A DNA stretch of 64,000 bases from assembly GCF_001647545.1 (NCBI RefSeq), contig NZ_LSZH01000014.1, forward strand, positions 124,001-188,000, in the 5' to 3' direction. The notes beneath the pieces are model-generated. The model was not told the origin of the DNA. It worked only from the letters and a program-made list of their open reading frames with translations, and made no database searches. Shown in pieces: positions 39,512 to 50,122 of the stretch (position 1 is the stretch's first letter; every line of letters begins with the position of its first letter). The stretch is from Acinetobacter sp. SFB (lineage in GTDB: Bacteria; Pseudomonadota; Gammaproteobacteria; Pseudomonadales; Moraxellaceae). The position numbers and the translations under genes were made by a program.

Positions 39512-40039
39512 TTAAGGCGCAGGTCCAATTAATATCAGACTTCTTGGACGCTCTACATATCCTTCCCGTCCATCTGGAATAATTTCCATGAGATCGATTT
39601 GTGTTGGCGTAATCTTCACCACACGACCATGATTCACACCCATGTAACTACCACGCTGTACGCGCTCTATTTCGCCATCTGGTGTTTGAATCAAGGCCAA
39701 GATCTGCCCCGACTGGTTACGCATACTACCCTTCATATTCAAGGATTCAATGGCATAGCTTTCTAAAGGCTGTAGTTGACGTGACAAGTTAGGATAGACA
39801 CGTTTTCCTGCCATTACTCTCAATTCAGCAGCCAGCGAACTCGGTAAAAAAGGGCTTTTCAGTTGATGCGCTGCATAGTCAAATGTCGGTACAGGGGGGA
39901 AAACAGGTGCCGGTTCAATCGGTAATGGCGGCTGATTACGAATACTGGCCATTTGCTCATTGACCGCATCAATCCGAGAATCACACCCCACCAATAACAA
40001 GCCCAACATCAGGCTTAAAGTCATTTTTTCTATTTTCAT
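39512..40039 (-). CDS. pilP: Type IV pilus assembly lipoprotein PilP
   Basis: 175 residues. Lipobox LLLVGC with Cys at about 19; a disordered Pro-rich linker (PPLPIEPAPVFPPVPTFDY) and the beta-sandwich HR domain (GSMRNQSGQILALIQTP, VQRGSYMGVNHGRV). PilP links the PilMNO inner-membrane platform to PilQ. Its start touches the pilO stop by one base, and it ends 16 bases before the pilQ ATG. Confidence 0.95.
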   Translation of the reverse strand: MKIEKMTLSLMLGLLLVGCDSRIDAVNEQMASIRNQPPLPIEPAPVFPPVPTFDYAAHQLKSPFLPSSLAAELRVMAGKRVYPNLSRQLQPLESYAIESLNMKGSMRNQSGQILALIQTPDGEIERVQRGSYMGVNHGRVVKITPTQIDLMEIIPDGREGYVERPRSLILIGPAP

Positions 40040-40764
40040 TACTGTGCCCCTCCAGCTGTAGCAGTTGAATTTGCATCTGCTGCTTGAGTTTCTGTAGCAC
40101 CGATATAACGATAGGTTTTAGCTTTAACATTATAGGTAATTTGAGGAATATCGGTTTTTTTCTCTTTATTTTCCGTACCGGTAATATCAAAATCGTGCAA
40201 AGTAACAATACGCGGAAGCGCGGCTATGCCACTGACAAAAGAACCAAAGGCATGATAATCACCAGTTGCTTCAATCGAAATAGGCTGCTCAATAAAGAAC
40301 TCTTGCTTGATTTCATTTTCTAAACGGATATTTTTAAATTTCAGACCAGAATTTACCCCACTGACGTTGATATCTTCAACCAATCCCGGGATTTCAGTTT
40401 CTTTAGGTAACTGTTCGAGTTGCTGATTAAAATTCGCTTCCATTTCTTGTAACTGTGCTTGCAACTGTTGCAAATTACGCAGTTTTGAATCTTTTTCACG
40501 AAACTCGTTCAGCAAATTTTGTTCTTGAGCGCTGGCATTAGAAATTGCCTCTATTTGACCTTTAATCAGCGCAAAATATCCCAGAATACTAATCATCAGC
40601 ATAATTAAAATCCAGCAAGTGATTTTAACCGATAATGGCCAGCTCCCGTAGTTATTCATATCCAAGGTATTGAACTGCTGAAGAAACTTATCTAAGGTCA
40701 TCTTCTTTTTAGGAGTAACAACCCCTTCATTTGGATTTAATTCATCAAATTCATCGAGACTCAT
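40039..40764 (-). CDS. pilO: Type IV pilus alignment protein PilO
   Basis: 241 residues: a cytosolic N terminus, one membrane segment at about 48-66 (ITCWILIMLMISILGYFALI), a coiled coil rich in Gln/Glu/Leu (~75-115) and a ferredoxin-like periplasmic domain. It dimerises with PilN between PilM and PilP. A four-base overlap with pilN upstream and a one-base overlap with pilP show translational coupling. Confidence 0.95.
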   Translation of the reverse strand: MSLDEFDELNPNEGVVTPKKKMTLDKFLQQFNTLDMNNYGSWPLSVKITCWILIMLMISILGYFALIKGQIEAISNASAQEQNLLNEFREKDSKLRNLQQLQAQLQEMEANFNQQLEQLPKETEIPGLVEDINVSGVNSGLKFKNIRLENEIKQEFFIEQPISIEATGDYHAFGSFVSGIAALPRIVTLHDFDITGTENKEKKTDIPQITYNVKAKTYRYIGATETQAADANSTATAGGAQ

Positions 40765-41405
40765 TGTGCTGCCCCCACGGTTGAATTAGCTGGATTTTGT
40801 TGTTGTGCTTCTGGGGTTGTCGGTTGTGCAATTTCATCCAAGTCAGCAGTAATAACGAATGAACCATAACGTTCTTCAACACGAGGAACCACTGAACTCG
40901 GAGCTTTATCTTTTTGCTCTTCAACAGCTAAAAAAGAATTCATAAATGCGTTTCGATACCAAGCCGAAGCTTCTAAATTACGCAAGAATTCTGCCACCGT
41001 GTTTGGACTTTCTGCTTTGCCTTCAATGGTAAATTTATCACCGGTACGGACAAATTTCGTGATGTACAGATTACTTGGTGTAACGCGTGCCATTTCATCA
41101 ATTAGGCGAACAGCAATGGGGCGTTGTCCTTGCAAGCCTTGAATCAACTTCATGCGCTCAATAATGGCATCTCGTTGCGCTTCCAAACCTTCTAAAGATT
41201 TCAGTTGCACATCAAGGTTTTGATTGGTACTGGTAATCAGTTGGTTGGCTTGTTCTTGATCTTCAAGTTTATGATCATAGTAAAACCATGCCAAAGCGAC
41301 GGCTATAGCCCCGATTAATGCCATACCAATACAAATGGTAATAAATTCTTTTTTTCGTCTCTCTCTCAGCTCATCGCGCCAAGGGAGCAGGTTAATTCTC
41401 GCCAT
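40761..41405 (-). CDS. pilN: Type IV pilus alignment protein PilN
   Basis: 214 residues. The N terminus MARINLLPWRDELRERRKKEF carries the INLLPWR motif that docks into PilM; one membrane segment at about 22-42, a coiled coil to ~95 and a periplasmic ferredoxin-like domain. Overlaps pilM by one base and pilO by four. The C-terminal tail (TTPEAQQQNPANST) is low complexity. Confidence 0.96.
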   Translation of the reverse strand: MARINLLPWRDELRERRKKEFITICIGMALIGAIAVALAWFYYDHKLEDQEQANQLITSTNQNLDVQLKSLEGLEAQRDAIIERMKLIQGLQGQRPIAVRLIDEMARVTPSNLYITKFVRTGDKFTIEGKAESPNTVAEFLRNLEASAWYRNAFMNSFLAVEEQKDKAPSSVVPRVEERYGSFVITADLDEIAQPTTPEAQQQNPANSTVGAAQ

Positions 41406-42466
41406 TAATCAAAACTCCTTAATGCCAAACCACACGCCACCATGAGAGAGGAAGCATCATTCTCTATCTTTTTAATATCAATTTGTGGAGAAAAGCCCAT
41501 TTGTAAAAATGGGTTGGCAGTAGTCACACGATAACCCAGCTTTTGTTGCAGTAGCTTGGCGAGCCCCGGAATATTGGCATTACCGCCTGCCAATAAAATA
41601 TGGTCAATCTCATTGAACTGTGAAGATGAGAAAAAGAACTGTAATGAGCGTGCTGCTTGTTGAACCACAGCTTCTAGATAAGGTTCCAACACCTCAACAT
41701 CATAATCATCAGGCAATGAACGACTTTTTTTGGCGCGGCCGGCTTCTTCAAAAGACAAACCATAACGATTTTGAATTTCTTGAGTAAGCTGTTTGCCACC
41801 GAATACCTGCTCACGCGTATAAATGACTTTATTATTTTGCATCACAGATAAGGTCGTCATGGTATGACCAATATCTAAAATACCGACCGTATTTACGCCC
41901 ATAGGCAAAGTATCGGAAAACACCTGATATGCATTTTCGATAGCAAAACTTTCAACGTCCGCAGTTTTAGGTGTTAAGCCGGCAAGCTCTAAAACTTCAG
42001 CACGTGCTTCAACATTTTCAAGACGGGTAGCCACCAAAAGTACATTGACCCGATTCGGGTTTGCCAAACGATCCGGCAACACCTCAAAATCAAGACTCGC
42101 TTCATCTAATGGGAAAGGAATATATTGCTCTGCATCCATACGAATTTGAACTTCACGTTCATCGTCCGTCATATCTGCATCCATCTCAATCGTTTTGGTA
42201 ATGACCATTGAAGTTGGAATTGCAAGCGCTGCAGCTGTGGATTGAGTATTGGCAAGATTAAGTGCTCGCTCTAATGCATCCCCCACCGCTTCTGGATTCA
42301 AAATATTCTTTTCGACCACACTCCCTTCAGGTAAAGGCACCAGTGCGTAGCTTTCAACCCAATATCTATTACCGCTCTTAACAGAAAGTTCTAACAATTT
42401 AACAGAAGTAGAACTAATATCTACTCCAATTAACCCCTTATTTGGCTTACGATATAACCTGAGCAC
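41405..42466 (-). CDS. pilM: Type IV pilus actin-like protein PilM
   Basis: 353 residues with a GTG start at 42466 and GGAAT upstream. Actin-like ATPase fold: GLIGVDISSTSVKLLEL (phosphate 1), VGILDIGHTMTTLSV (phosphate 2) and ILLAGGNANIPGLA (adenosine loop). Cytosolic ring component that binds the PilN INLLP motif. First gene of pilMNOPQ; divergent from the PBP1a gene, sharing a 165-base promoter region, the usual arrangement in Pseudomonas and relatives. Confidence 0.96.
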   Translation of the reverse strand: MLRLYRKPNKGLIGVDISSTSVKLLELSVKSGNRYWVESYALVPLPEGSVVEKNILNPEAVGDALERALNLANTQSTAAALAIPTSMVITKTIEMDADMTDDEREVQIRMDAEQYIPFPLDEASLDFEVLPDRLANPNRVNVLLVATRLENVEARAEVLELAGLTPKTADVESFAIENAYQVFSDTLPMGVNTVGILDIGHTMTTLSVMQNNKVIYTREQVFGGKQLTQEIQNRYGLSFEEAGRAKKSRSLPDDYDVEVLEPYLEAVVQQAARSLQFFFSSSQFNEIDHILLAGGNANIPGLAKLLQQKLGYRVTTANPFLQMGFSPQIDIKKIENDASSLMVACGLALRSFD

Positions 42467-42631
42467 AATATAATTCCTATTATTTTTTTATCCCCAATAA
42501 AAGTAACCTACTAATCAGTGTTGGTCTATAATTTTATACAGATACAATAACGCCTCTAACAATCTGTATATGTAAACGTTATACTGACCGCCAATTAGTT
42601 TGCCATTAGCTCTTATTAAAACTTACTTGTT

Positions 42632-45160
42632 ATGAAAAAGCTATCTCGTTCGGGCCATGTTCATCCATTTTTTTTGATCATAATTATAGCATTGGTCGCA
42701 ATTCCGATGGGATTCTATGGCATGTATCTCTATATTGCCCCATCTTTACCTAAAATGACCACTTTAAAAAAGGCGCCGTTATTAAAGCCCTTGCAGGTGT
42801 ACAGTGCTGATAATCAACTTATTGCAGAATATGGTGGCAAGTTATCTGTCCCGGTAGACTACAAACAGATTCCCAAACCCTTCATCTCTGCCTTCCTTGC
42901 AGCAGAGGATTCCTCTTTCTTTGAACATAGTGGTATTAGTTTTAAAGGCTTAGGACGAGCGGTCAGTGAAACAATCACCGGATCCAATGTGCAAACCGGT
43001 GGTTCAACCATCACGATGCAGGTGGCAAAAAATTATTATTTAAGTCCTGAACGGACATTGAAACGTAAACTGACTGAAATTTTCCTTGCTCGCAAAATAG
43101 AACAGAACTTAAGCAAAGAGGAAATTTTAACACTCTATGTGAATAAAATTTTCTTGGGCAAAAATGCCTACGGTATCGCTGCAGCAGCGAAAATTTATTA
43201 CAACAAAAATCTGGACCAGCTAAGTATTGCCCAAATGGCGATGATTTCTGGTCTGCCCAAAGCACCGTCTAAATATAATCCTGTAGTCAATCCAACACGC
43301 GCATTGGAACGTCGTAACTGGATTTTAGGCCGTATGCTGCAATTGGGCTATATCAATCAGTCACAGTATCAAAAAGCCATTGCTGAACCCATTAATCTGG
43401 ATATGCCAGACCGCGGCATTAATAACAAACATCCGTATGTCGGAGAAATAGTACGCTCGGAACTGGTTGAAAAATTTGGCGAACAAGCCATTGATTCTGG
43501 TTATAAGGTTTATACAACCGTTGACAGCAAACGCCAAGCCTATGCAGAACAGGCGGTGCAAGAAGGTTTAGAGGCCTATGATCGTCGTCATGGTTGGCGC
43601 GGTGCTGAAGCAAACGATAAACCGCTGACTGAATTCAGTGCCTATGCAAATACTTATCCTGCGAAAGTTATTAAAGTGAATAGCAATTCTTTTGATGCAC
43701 TGATGCAAGATGGCTCTACAGTGACCGTGCCTTGGTCAGGAATGTCATGGGCCTATCCTTATAGAAATGCCAACAGTGTCGGCCCTGCTCCACGTCAAGC
43801 TTCTCAAATTGTTAAAATTAAAGATATTATTCGCTTACGCCCTAACGATGATAAAACCTCATGGGCACTGGTTCAAGTCCCTAAAGCTCAAGGTCAACTG
43901 ATTGCAATCAACCCCAATAATGGAGCAATTGAAGCCATTGTCGGAGGATATAATTTTTACCAATCTAAATTCAATCGTGCCTTACAAGGCTGGCGTCAAC
44001 CTGGCTCAACCATTAAGCCGTTTGTTTATGCTTTGGCCCTTGAACGTGGTATGACGCCGTATAGCATGGTCAATGATAGTCCGATTACGATTGGCAAATG
44101 GTCACCGAAGAACTCGGATGGTCGTTATTTAGGAATGATTCCTTTACGTCGCGCCTTGTACTTATCTCGAAATACTGTTTCTGTTCGATTGCTACAAACT
44201 GTCGGGATTGAACGTACGCGGCAATTATTTATGGATTTTGGTCTGCAGGAAAATCAGATTCCACGAAACTACACCATTGCTTTAGGTACACCGCAAGTAC
44301 TTCCAATTCAAATGGCAACCGGTTATGCAACCTTTGCCAATGGTGGTTACCGTATTCAGCCACATTTTATTGATCGTATCGAAGATGCCTATGGCAAAGT
44401 GATTTATCAAAGTAATCCGGAATATGCATGTATTTCTTGTATCAATCAAAACGATGCAGAACAGGAATCAGCTGAACCAGTAACTCCAGATGACGAAGTG
44501 ATTCAAGTCACCAATCAAACTTTGCAAGCAGAAAAAGAACTCACCCAACTGCAATTGGATGAATCCAAAAGCAAGTATCGTCAGGCGCAGCGTATTTTAA
44601 AATCCAGTTCTGCTTATGACATGGCCAATATTCTGCGTGATGTAATTCAACAGGGTACAGGTCGCGCAGCACTTAAAATTGGTCGGGATGATATTGGCGG
44701 TAAAACTGGTACCACCAATGATGCTAAAGATGCCTGGTTTGCCGGATTCAATGGCAAGCTGGTGACTGTGGCATGGGTCGGTTTTGACCAACCAACCACA
44801 CTCGGGCGTCGTGAATATGGTGGTGTTGCAGCTTTACCAATCTGGACCAACTTTATGGGCAATGCCTTAAAAGGAACACCCGCAGCATGGGTTCATTTCG
44901 ATAAAAATGCCAAAGCACCGACCAACCATAACCAGACCGTAACTGTTGGCGAAACTGCTACAGAGGATCGCTCTTCTCCCCCATTGGCGCGCCCATTGTA
45001 TCGTCCAGCACCTGTTGCACCAGCACGTGCACCTGAACGTGACTTTGATGACCTGCCTGGAGAAGAAATACAGGCTCCAGATCATACAGACTCTTCAAAC
45101 ACGCAAAACCAAAACAATAAACCGGACGCACTTCAACGTTTAATTGATGTATTTGAATAA
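42632..45160 (+). CDS. ponA: Penicillin-binding protein 1A
   Basis: 842 residues, class A PBP. Membrane anchor at about 12-35; transglycosylase domain ~55-235 with the catalytic Glu92 (AAEDSSFFEH) and GGSTITMQ; an OB-like insert ~335-415; transpeptidase with Ser459 in GSTIKPF, SRNTV, and KTGTTND near 690. The C-terminal tail is rich in Pro/Asn/Asp. It polymerises and cross-links peptidoglycan and is a beta-lactam target. Divergent from pilM, followed by a strong terminator and a convergent methyltransferase. Confidence 0.96.
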   Translation: MKKLSRSGHVHPFFLIIIIALVAIPMGFYGMYLYIAPSLPKMTTLKKAPLLKPLQVYSADNQLIAEYGGKLSVPVDYKQIPKPFISAFLAAEDSSFFEHSGISFKGLGRAVSETITGSNVQTGGSTITMQVAKNYYLSPERTLKRKLTEIFLARKIEQNLSKEEILTLYVNKIFLGKNAYGIAAAAKIYYNKNLDQLSIAQMAMISGLPKAPSKYNPVVNPTRALERRNWILGRMLQLGYINQSQYQKAIAEPINLDMPDRGINNKHPYVGEIVRSELVEKFGEQAIDSGYKVYTTVDSKRQAYAEQAVQEGLEAYDRRHGWRGAEANDKPLTEFSAYANTYPAKVIKVNSNSFDALMQDGSTVTVPWSGMSWAYPYRNANSVGPAPRQASQIVKIKDIIRLRPNDDKTSWALVQVPKAQGQLIAINPNNGAIEAIVGGYNFYQSKFNRALQGWRQPGSTIKPFVYALALERGMTPYSMVNDSPITIGKWSPKNSDGRYLGMIPLRRALYLSRNTVSVRLLQTVGIERTRQLFMDFGLQENQIPRNYTIALGTPQVLPIQMATGYATFANGGYRIQPHFIDRIEDAYGKVIYQSNPEYACISCINQNDAEQESAEPVTPDDEVIQVTNQTLQAEKELTQLQLDESKSKYRQAQRILKSSSAYDMANILRDVIQQGTGRAALKIGRDDIGGKTGTTNDAKDAWFAGFNGKLVTVAWVGFDQPTTLGRREYGGVAALPIWTNFMGNALKGTPAAWVHFDKNAKAPTNHNQTVTVGETATEDRSSPPLARPLYRPAPVAPARAPERDFDDLPGEEIQAPDHTDSSNTQNQNNKPDALQRLIDVFE

Positions 45161-45165
45161 ATTCA

Positions 45166-45191
45166 TAAAAGCCCTCAAATGAGGGCTTTTT
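45166..45191. terminator. Bidirectional terminator between ponA and rlmA
   Basis: AAAAGCCCTC-AAAT-GAGGGCTTTT, a 10-bp perfect stem with a T-run on either strand, seven bases after the ponA stop and between convergent genes. Confidence 0.9.
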
Positions 45192-45198
45192 ATTTGGC

Positions 45199-46002
45199 TT
45201 ATTTCTTTTTAAACAAATAAATCTGAAATTGCCCTTTTAACGCGAATTGCTCATTCTGCTCCAGTATCTGTCGGCGTTCCGGTTTTGCTTTATACGCATA
45301 CGGCGTCATCGCAATCAGGTTTTTCAAATCCGCCTGTTGCAGAGTAAAAGGCGCGTCAACAATAATTTCATCTATTAATTCAAAAGCATCTGTCAATTGG
45401 TCAACAAACTTATGTGGTTCATGTGGATTCACTTCTTCAAACAATACCTCACGCATCGCATATAAGTGTTCAGTCGCAGGGGTCACCACCATCAAATAGG
45501 CATGGGGCTTCAGTACGCGCAATATTTCCTGCTTGGGAATAGGACTAAACAAACTGGTACATAAGTCAATTGAGGCATCCATAACAGGAAGTGTGGCACC
45601 TGTTCCCACTACCCAAGTCACTTTTTTATTGAGCTTAGCCGCAACCTGTACCGCATTTTTGGCAATATCTACACCTATACATTGCAGTACTTCTGCCTGC
45701 ATGGCATTGGTGTAATAGCCTTCACCACAGCCAATATCGAGCAGGTTTCCAATGCGTAATTCATGAATTTTATCAACCACTGCCTTTTGCAAAGGTGCAT
45801 AGAACCCGGCACTTAAAAATGCACGGCGCGCCTGCACCGATTCCACGGTATCGCCTGGGTTCTTACTGTGTTTATGCTGTACAACATGCAAATTAACATA
45901 ACCCTGTTTTGCCACGTCATAACTGTGATTATTGACACAGTGCCATGTTTTCTCGGTCAGTTTCAGTGCTTCATGACATACAGGACACATCAGCAGATTC
46001 AT
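45199..46002 (-). CDS. rlmA: RlmA-type 23S rRNA guanine-N1 methyltransferase
   Basis: 267 residues. N-terminal zinc site CPVC (Cys6, Cys9) with Cys22 and His26 (HCVNNH), then a SAM-binding fold: LLDIGCGEGYYT (~92), CIGVDIAKNAV, and SLFSPIPKQEILRVLKP. RlmA(I) in E. coli methylates G745 of 23S rRNA. Single gene at the end of the mra cluster, convergent with ponA; mraY lies upstream behind a terminator. Confidence 0.88.
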   Translation of the reverse strand: MNLLMCPVCHEALKLTEKTWHCVNNHSYDVAKQGYVNLHVVQHKHSKNPGDTVESVQARRAFLSAGFYAPLQKAVVDKIHELRIGNLLDIGCGEGYYTNAMQAEVLQCIGVDIAKNAVQVAAKLNKKVTWVVGTGATLPVMDASIDLCTSLFSPIPKQEILRVLKPHAYLMVVTPATEHLYAMREVLFEEVNPHEPHKFVDQLTDAFELIDEIIVDAPFTLQQADLKNLIAMTPYAYKAKPERRQILEQNEQFALKGQFQIYLFKKK

Positions 46003-46032
46003 ATTTTCTCCAGTGCCTGAAAATCAGGCGAT

Positions 46033-46070
46033 AAAAAAGCCGGCAGATGTGGGAGCAAATGCCGGCTTTT
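46033..46070 (-). terminator. Terminator after mraY
   Basis: AAAAAGCCGGCA pairs with TGCCGGCTTTT around a 14-base loop; a T-run follows on the minus strand 12 bases after the mraY stop. It closes the rsmH-mraY cluster. Confidence 0.85.
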
Positions 46071-46081
46071 CGAATATTTGC

Positions 46082-47200
46082 TTAGCGCAATTTTAAGGTC
46101 ATTAAGCCTAAAACTACCAGCATAATCGTGATAATCCAGAAACGAATTACCACCTGGGTTTCACGCCAGCCTTTTTTCTCGTAATGGTGATGTAGCGGCG
46201 CCATCAGGAATACACGTTTATTTCGCATACGCAGTGAACCAATTTGCAGGAATACCGAAATGGCTTCAACCACAAACACACCGCCCATAATCGCAAACAC
46301 GATTTCTTGGCGAACCATCACCGCAATTGTACCCAACATTGCACCCAAAGATAATGCACCGACATCACCCATAAACACTTGAGCTGGATGTGCGTTATAC
46401 CAAAGGAATGCCAGACCTGCACCAATCATTGCTGCACAGATCACCACCAGTTCAGATGAATATTTCACATACGGCATATGCAGATAATTAGCAAACCGAA
46501 TATCACCTGCAAGGTAGGCAAACACTCCCAACCCTGCTGCAACAAGGACGATTGGCATAATCGCCAAACCATCCAGACCATCCGTCAGATTGACTGCATT
46601 GGATGCACCGTTAATCACCAGATAAGTAAAGATAATAAAACCGATACCCAATGGAATAGCGGACAAAGGAATACTGATATTTTTAAAGAATGGAATCAGC
46701 AGATCCAGCATATTCGCAGTATGCACAGGATTCGCCTGCTGCATTGCAATCACATACAGCGCAATACCTGCACCTAAAGAACCGACTGAAGTCCAAAAGA
46801 ATTTTTTCTTCGCAGGCAAGCCAGCATTATCTTTATAACGGACTTTAATCCAGTCATCTGCCCAACCCACGGCACCAAAAATTACCATCACCGCAAGTAC
46901 AATCCAGACATAGGGATTGGATAAATCGGCCCAAAGCAAGGTTGAAATACCAATCGAAAGCAGGATCAATACCCCACCCATAGTTGGTGTACCCATTTTC
47001 TTGGCATGACCTTCAGGAGCAAATGAACTGACTGCTTGGCCGTATTTGAGTGCTTGTAGCTTACGGATCATCACCGGCCCCAAGACCAGTCCAATAGTCA
47101 ATGCGGTTAAGACACTGAGCAAAGCACGTAATGTTAAATAACGAACCACCTGAAACGAGCTGTTATAACCCGCCAGTTGTTCAAATAGCCATAACAGCAT
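46082..47200 (-). CDS. mraY: Phospho-N-acetylmuramoyl-pentapeptide transferase MraY
   Basis: 372 residues, about ten membrane segments. Makes lipid I by moving phospho-MurNAc-pentapeptide to undecaprenyl phosphate. Motifs: [12 protein letters not shown] (~66), [17 protein letters not shown] (~115, aspartate-rich), [13 protein letters not shown] (~200) and [12 protein letters not shown] near the C terminus. Starts on the last base of murF. Last gene in this segment of the dcw cluster; murD and later genes are not adjacent here. Confidence 0.97.
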   Translation of the reverse strand: MLLWLFEQLAGYNSSFQVVRYLTLRALLSVLTALTIGLVLGPVMIRKLQALKYGQAVSSFAPEGHAKKMGTPTMGGVLILLSIGISTLLWADLSNPYVWIVLAVMVIFGAVGWADDWIKVRYKDNAGLPAKKKFFWTSVGSLGAGIALYVIAMQQANPVHTANMLDLLIPFFKNISIPLSAIPLGIGFIIFTYLVINGASNAVNLTDGLDGLAIMPIVLVAAGLGVFAYLAGDIRFANYLHMPYVKYSSELVVICAAMIGAGLAFLWYNAHPAQVFMGDVGALSLGAMLGTIAVMVRQEIVFAIMGGVFVVEAISVFLQIGSLRMRNKRVFLMAPLHHHYEKKGWRETQVVIRFWIITIMLVVLGLMTLKLR

Positions 47201-48606
47201 TAAAGTTTCTCCATCAAATCAGCCATCAATGTTTCCATATGGGTATAACGAGAACCTTTGAACAGGAAACTCATGGATTGAGGTTGATGTGTTTCAATTA
47301 GACTCAGCAAGAAAGGAAGCGCTTGTTCCTGAGTCAGGAAAGCCTGCATTTTTTTACCATATTGGGTACTGCGTGCGCCTTCCTGAGTGGCAGGTGAAAA
47401 CTCACCTACAGCCACCACAAAATTGACGCCTGTCGCAACCAGATCTCGACCCAGCATATAATGTTGTTGTGCCGCACTTGCGCCTAATTCACCAATATCA
47501 CCAATCACCATCACTTTTATCCCCTCTTGCTGCGCAAGCACTTCAGCTGCTGCACGCATCGAGGTCGGATTGGCGTTGTAGGTATCATCAATGAATAAAT
47601 GTTTTTTAGCTGAAATAAAATTCAAGCGACCTTTGGCACCTGTCGCCTGTTCCAGACCGGTCACAATATCATCCAACGCAATATCCATTGCGAGTGCGAA
47701 GGCGGTCGCAGCAGTGGCATTTTGCACATTATGCTCACCGGCAAAGGGCAGGTTGACCTGGCGTACCCCATTCGGTGTATTTAAAGTAAAACTGGATGAT
47801 TGCGGATGCAATTCAATTTCCGTTGCAAAAACATCGCCCTTATCACCAAAGCTTAATACCTGTTCGGTTTGTACCGCTTGACGGATCGTATCGGTAAAAT
47901 CATCTGCAGCCGGAATAATCGAGGTGCCGGTTTTGGCGATATGCGCATAAATTTCAGATTTAGCCCGACAGATCCCATCGCGTCCACCAAACTCACCCAA
48001 ATGCGCCGTACCAATGTTAATGATCCCAGCAACATGCGGTTGAACCAGATTTGAGGTGTAATCAATTTCACCTTGATGACTCGCACCGAGTTCCATCACG
48101 GCATATTGATGTTCAGCACGAAGCTCGAGCAACATCACCGGCACACCCAAATCATTATTCAGGTTTCCACGAGTAATCAAAGTGGGTGCCAAGCGCGATA
48201 AAATACTACCGAGCATTTCTTTGGTGGTGGTCTTACCGCTACTGCCGGTCAGCGCAATCACTTTCAATTGTGGATTTTGCGCACGGCGATATGCGCCTAA
48301 ATGACCGAGGGCCAAACGCGTATCTGCAACCACCAGTTGGCAAATATCTGCATCGACCGGATGACTGACTATAGCAATTTCGCAACCCTGTGCTGCGACT
48401 AGAGCAATAAAATCATGTGCATCAAAACGCTCGCCTTGCAGGGCTAAAAAAGCATCAGCTTTTTCAGCCTCACGGGAATCCGTTAAAATCCGTTTAATGT
48501 CGCCTTGAGGCACTTTCTCATTCAACCAGTAACCTTGTGTGGCATCCGCAAGCTGTGCAGCTGTCCACGGCTCTAAAGGCACTGTACTGGTGGTCGATGT
48601 ATGCAT
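47200..48606 (-). CDS. murF: UDP-MurNAc-tripeptide D-Ala-D-Ala ligase MurF
   Basis: 468 residues. Adds D-Ala-D-Ala to UDP-MurNAc-tripeptide. ATP-binding [12 protein letters not shown] (~120), the central domain [19 protein letters not shown] and [25 protein letters not shown], and [14 protein letters not shown] in the C-terminal part. Nine bases after murE and one base overlap with mraY. Confidence 0.96.
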   Translation of the reverse strand: MHTSTTSTVPLEPWTAAQLADATQGYWLNEKVPQGDIKRILTDSREAEKADAFLALQGERFDAHDFIALVAAQGCEIAIVSHPVDADICQLVVADTRLALGHLGAYRRAQNPQLKVIALTGSSGKTTTKEMLGSILSRLAPTLITRGNLNNDLGVPVMLLELRAEHQYAVMELGASHQGEIDYTSNLVQPHVAGIINIGTAHLGEFGGRDGICRAKSEIYAHIAKTGTSIIPAADDFTDTIRQAVQTEQVLSFGDKGDVFATEIELHPQSSSFTLNTPNGVRQVNLPFAGEHNVQNATAATAFALAMDIALDDIVTGLEQATGAKGRLNFISAKKHLFIDDTYNANPTSMRAAAEVLAQQEGIKVMVIGDIGELGASAAQQHYMLGRDLVATGVNFVVAVGEFSPATQEGARSTQYGKKMQAFLTQEQALPFLLSLIETHQPQSMSFLFKGSRYTHMETLMADLMEKL

Positions 48607-48615
48607 GGTTGTTTC

Positions 48616-50112
48616 CTATTGAGCCGGATAAGCTGAATCTGCTGTGTGATGTTGGGTAGCAATTGCCGATTGCACTTCGATTACATCATCAAACCAGTGA
48701 CGCACACCGTCAATTTCTTGATAATTTTCATGACCTTTACCTGCAATAACGACAATATCGCCTGCTTGGGCTTTTTGCACGGCAAATTTAATCGCTTCAC
48801 GACGGTCACGAATTTCATGCACCGCATATGCTGAAAAATCGATACCCGCTTTCATGTCAGCAAAGATTTGTTCTGGATTTTCAGTACGTGGATTATCTGA
48901 AGTAATCAAGGCAATATCTGCGCCATTGAGTGCTGCTTGAGTCATGAGTGGACGCTTGCCACGATCACGATCTCCACCACAGCCAAATACTGCCCACAAC
49001 TGATTGGATACATGACGTTTTAAGGTTTTGAGTACCTGAATTAAGGCATCTGGTGTATGGGCATAATCCACCACAAATAATCGATCTTCGTCACGAATCA
49101 CCTGCATCCGACCCGGCGCACCTTTCAATTGTGCAATGGTTGAAATCAGTGTAGCAAGATCAAAGCCAGCTTGCTCCGCAGTCACCAAACTTGCCACTAG
49201 GTTTTCGATATTAAAGTGACCCAGCAATGGACTCTGAACGTCAAACTCACCCTGTTGGGTAATCAATTTAAAGTGTGCACCATTTAAACTGTATTGAATA
49301 TTTTCAACCTGATAATCCGCTGGCTGCGTGGTTGAATAAGTCAGAATTTTCGGTTGTGCAGGATTGGTTTTTGCTGCATCAATCATGATCTGGGCATGTT
49401 CATCATCGATATTGATAATTGCCACTTTCAAAGTTGGAAATTTGAATAAGCGTGACTTGGCTTCAGCATAGGCTTCAAGCGTACCGTGATAATCCAGATG
49501 ATCACGGCTTAAATTACTGTAGGCTGCAATTTCAATATCACAGCCATTTAAACGGCCTTGTTCCAGACCATGTGAGCTGGCTTCAATCGCAGCAAATTCA
49601 GCACCTTGCTGTGCATAGCTATGCAAGGCATTTTGCAGGTGTAATGCATCTAATGTGGTATGCGAAGACGCTTCCAGATTCGGTAAAATCCCGTTACCCG
49701 TGGTTCCCATTACTGCACATTTTTTTCCCTGCAACATTAATAATTCAGCAACAAGTCGTGAGATGGTGGTTTTACCATTGGTTCCTGTCACCGCAAGAAT
49801 TCGGGGCGCTGGTATGGGCTGAGTCGCTTGTAAATATTGCTTTTGCCACGCTCCCATCAGATGACGGACATTCGGCACAACCACACTATTATCCAAGCCT
49901 AAATCGGCTTCACTCACCACAGCCATAGCACCGTTTGCCAAAGCTGACTGTGCAAACTGCAAGGTTTTTTGCGGTTGAGAAAAACTATTCAGGGCAATAA
50001 AAATTTGCCCTGACTCAACGTTACGGCTATCTAAAGCAAAGCCACTGAATGGTTTGGTCATCCATTCAGTGATTTTGTCAGCGGTGTAGAGATCTTGAAA
50101 TGTAATGGACAT
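48616..50112 (-). CDS. murE: UDP-MurNAc-tripeptide synthetase MurE (mDAP-adding)
   Basis: 498 residues. Adds meso-diaminopimelate to UDP-MurNAc-L-Ala-D-Glu. ATP loop AVTGTNGKTTISRL (~111), AIEASSHGLEQGR, SNLSRDHLDYHG, and the DNPRTE motif (~408) whose Asn/Arg pair selects mDAP over lysine, fitting a Gram-negative wall. Ten bases after ftsI, nine before murF. Confidence 0.97.
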   Translation of the reverse strand: MSITFQDLYTADKITEWMTKPFSGFALDSRNVESGQIFIALNSFSQPQKTLQFAQSALANGAMAVVSEADLGLDNSVVVPNVRHLMGAWQKQYLQATQPIPAPRILAVTGTNGKTTISRLVAELLMLQGKKCAVMGTTGNGILPNLEASSHTTLDALHLQNALHSYAQQGAEFAAIEASSHGLEQGRLNGCDIEIAAYSNLSRDHLDYHGTLEAYAEAKSRLFKFPTLKVAIINIDDEHAQIMIDAAKTNPAQPKILTYSTTQPADYQVENIQYSLNGAHFKLITQQGEFDVQSPLLGHFNIENLVASLVTAEQAGFDLATLISTIAQLKGAPGRMQVIRDEDRLFVVDYAHTPDALIQVLKTLKRHVSNQLWAVFGCGGDRDRGKRPLMTQAALNGADIALITSDNPRTENPEQIFADMKAGIDFSAYAVHEIRDRREAIKFAVQKAQAGDIVVIAGKGHENYQEIDGVRHWFDDVIEVQSAIATQHHTADSAYPAQ

Positions 50113-50122
50113 TCATCACCTG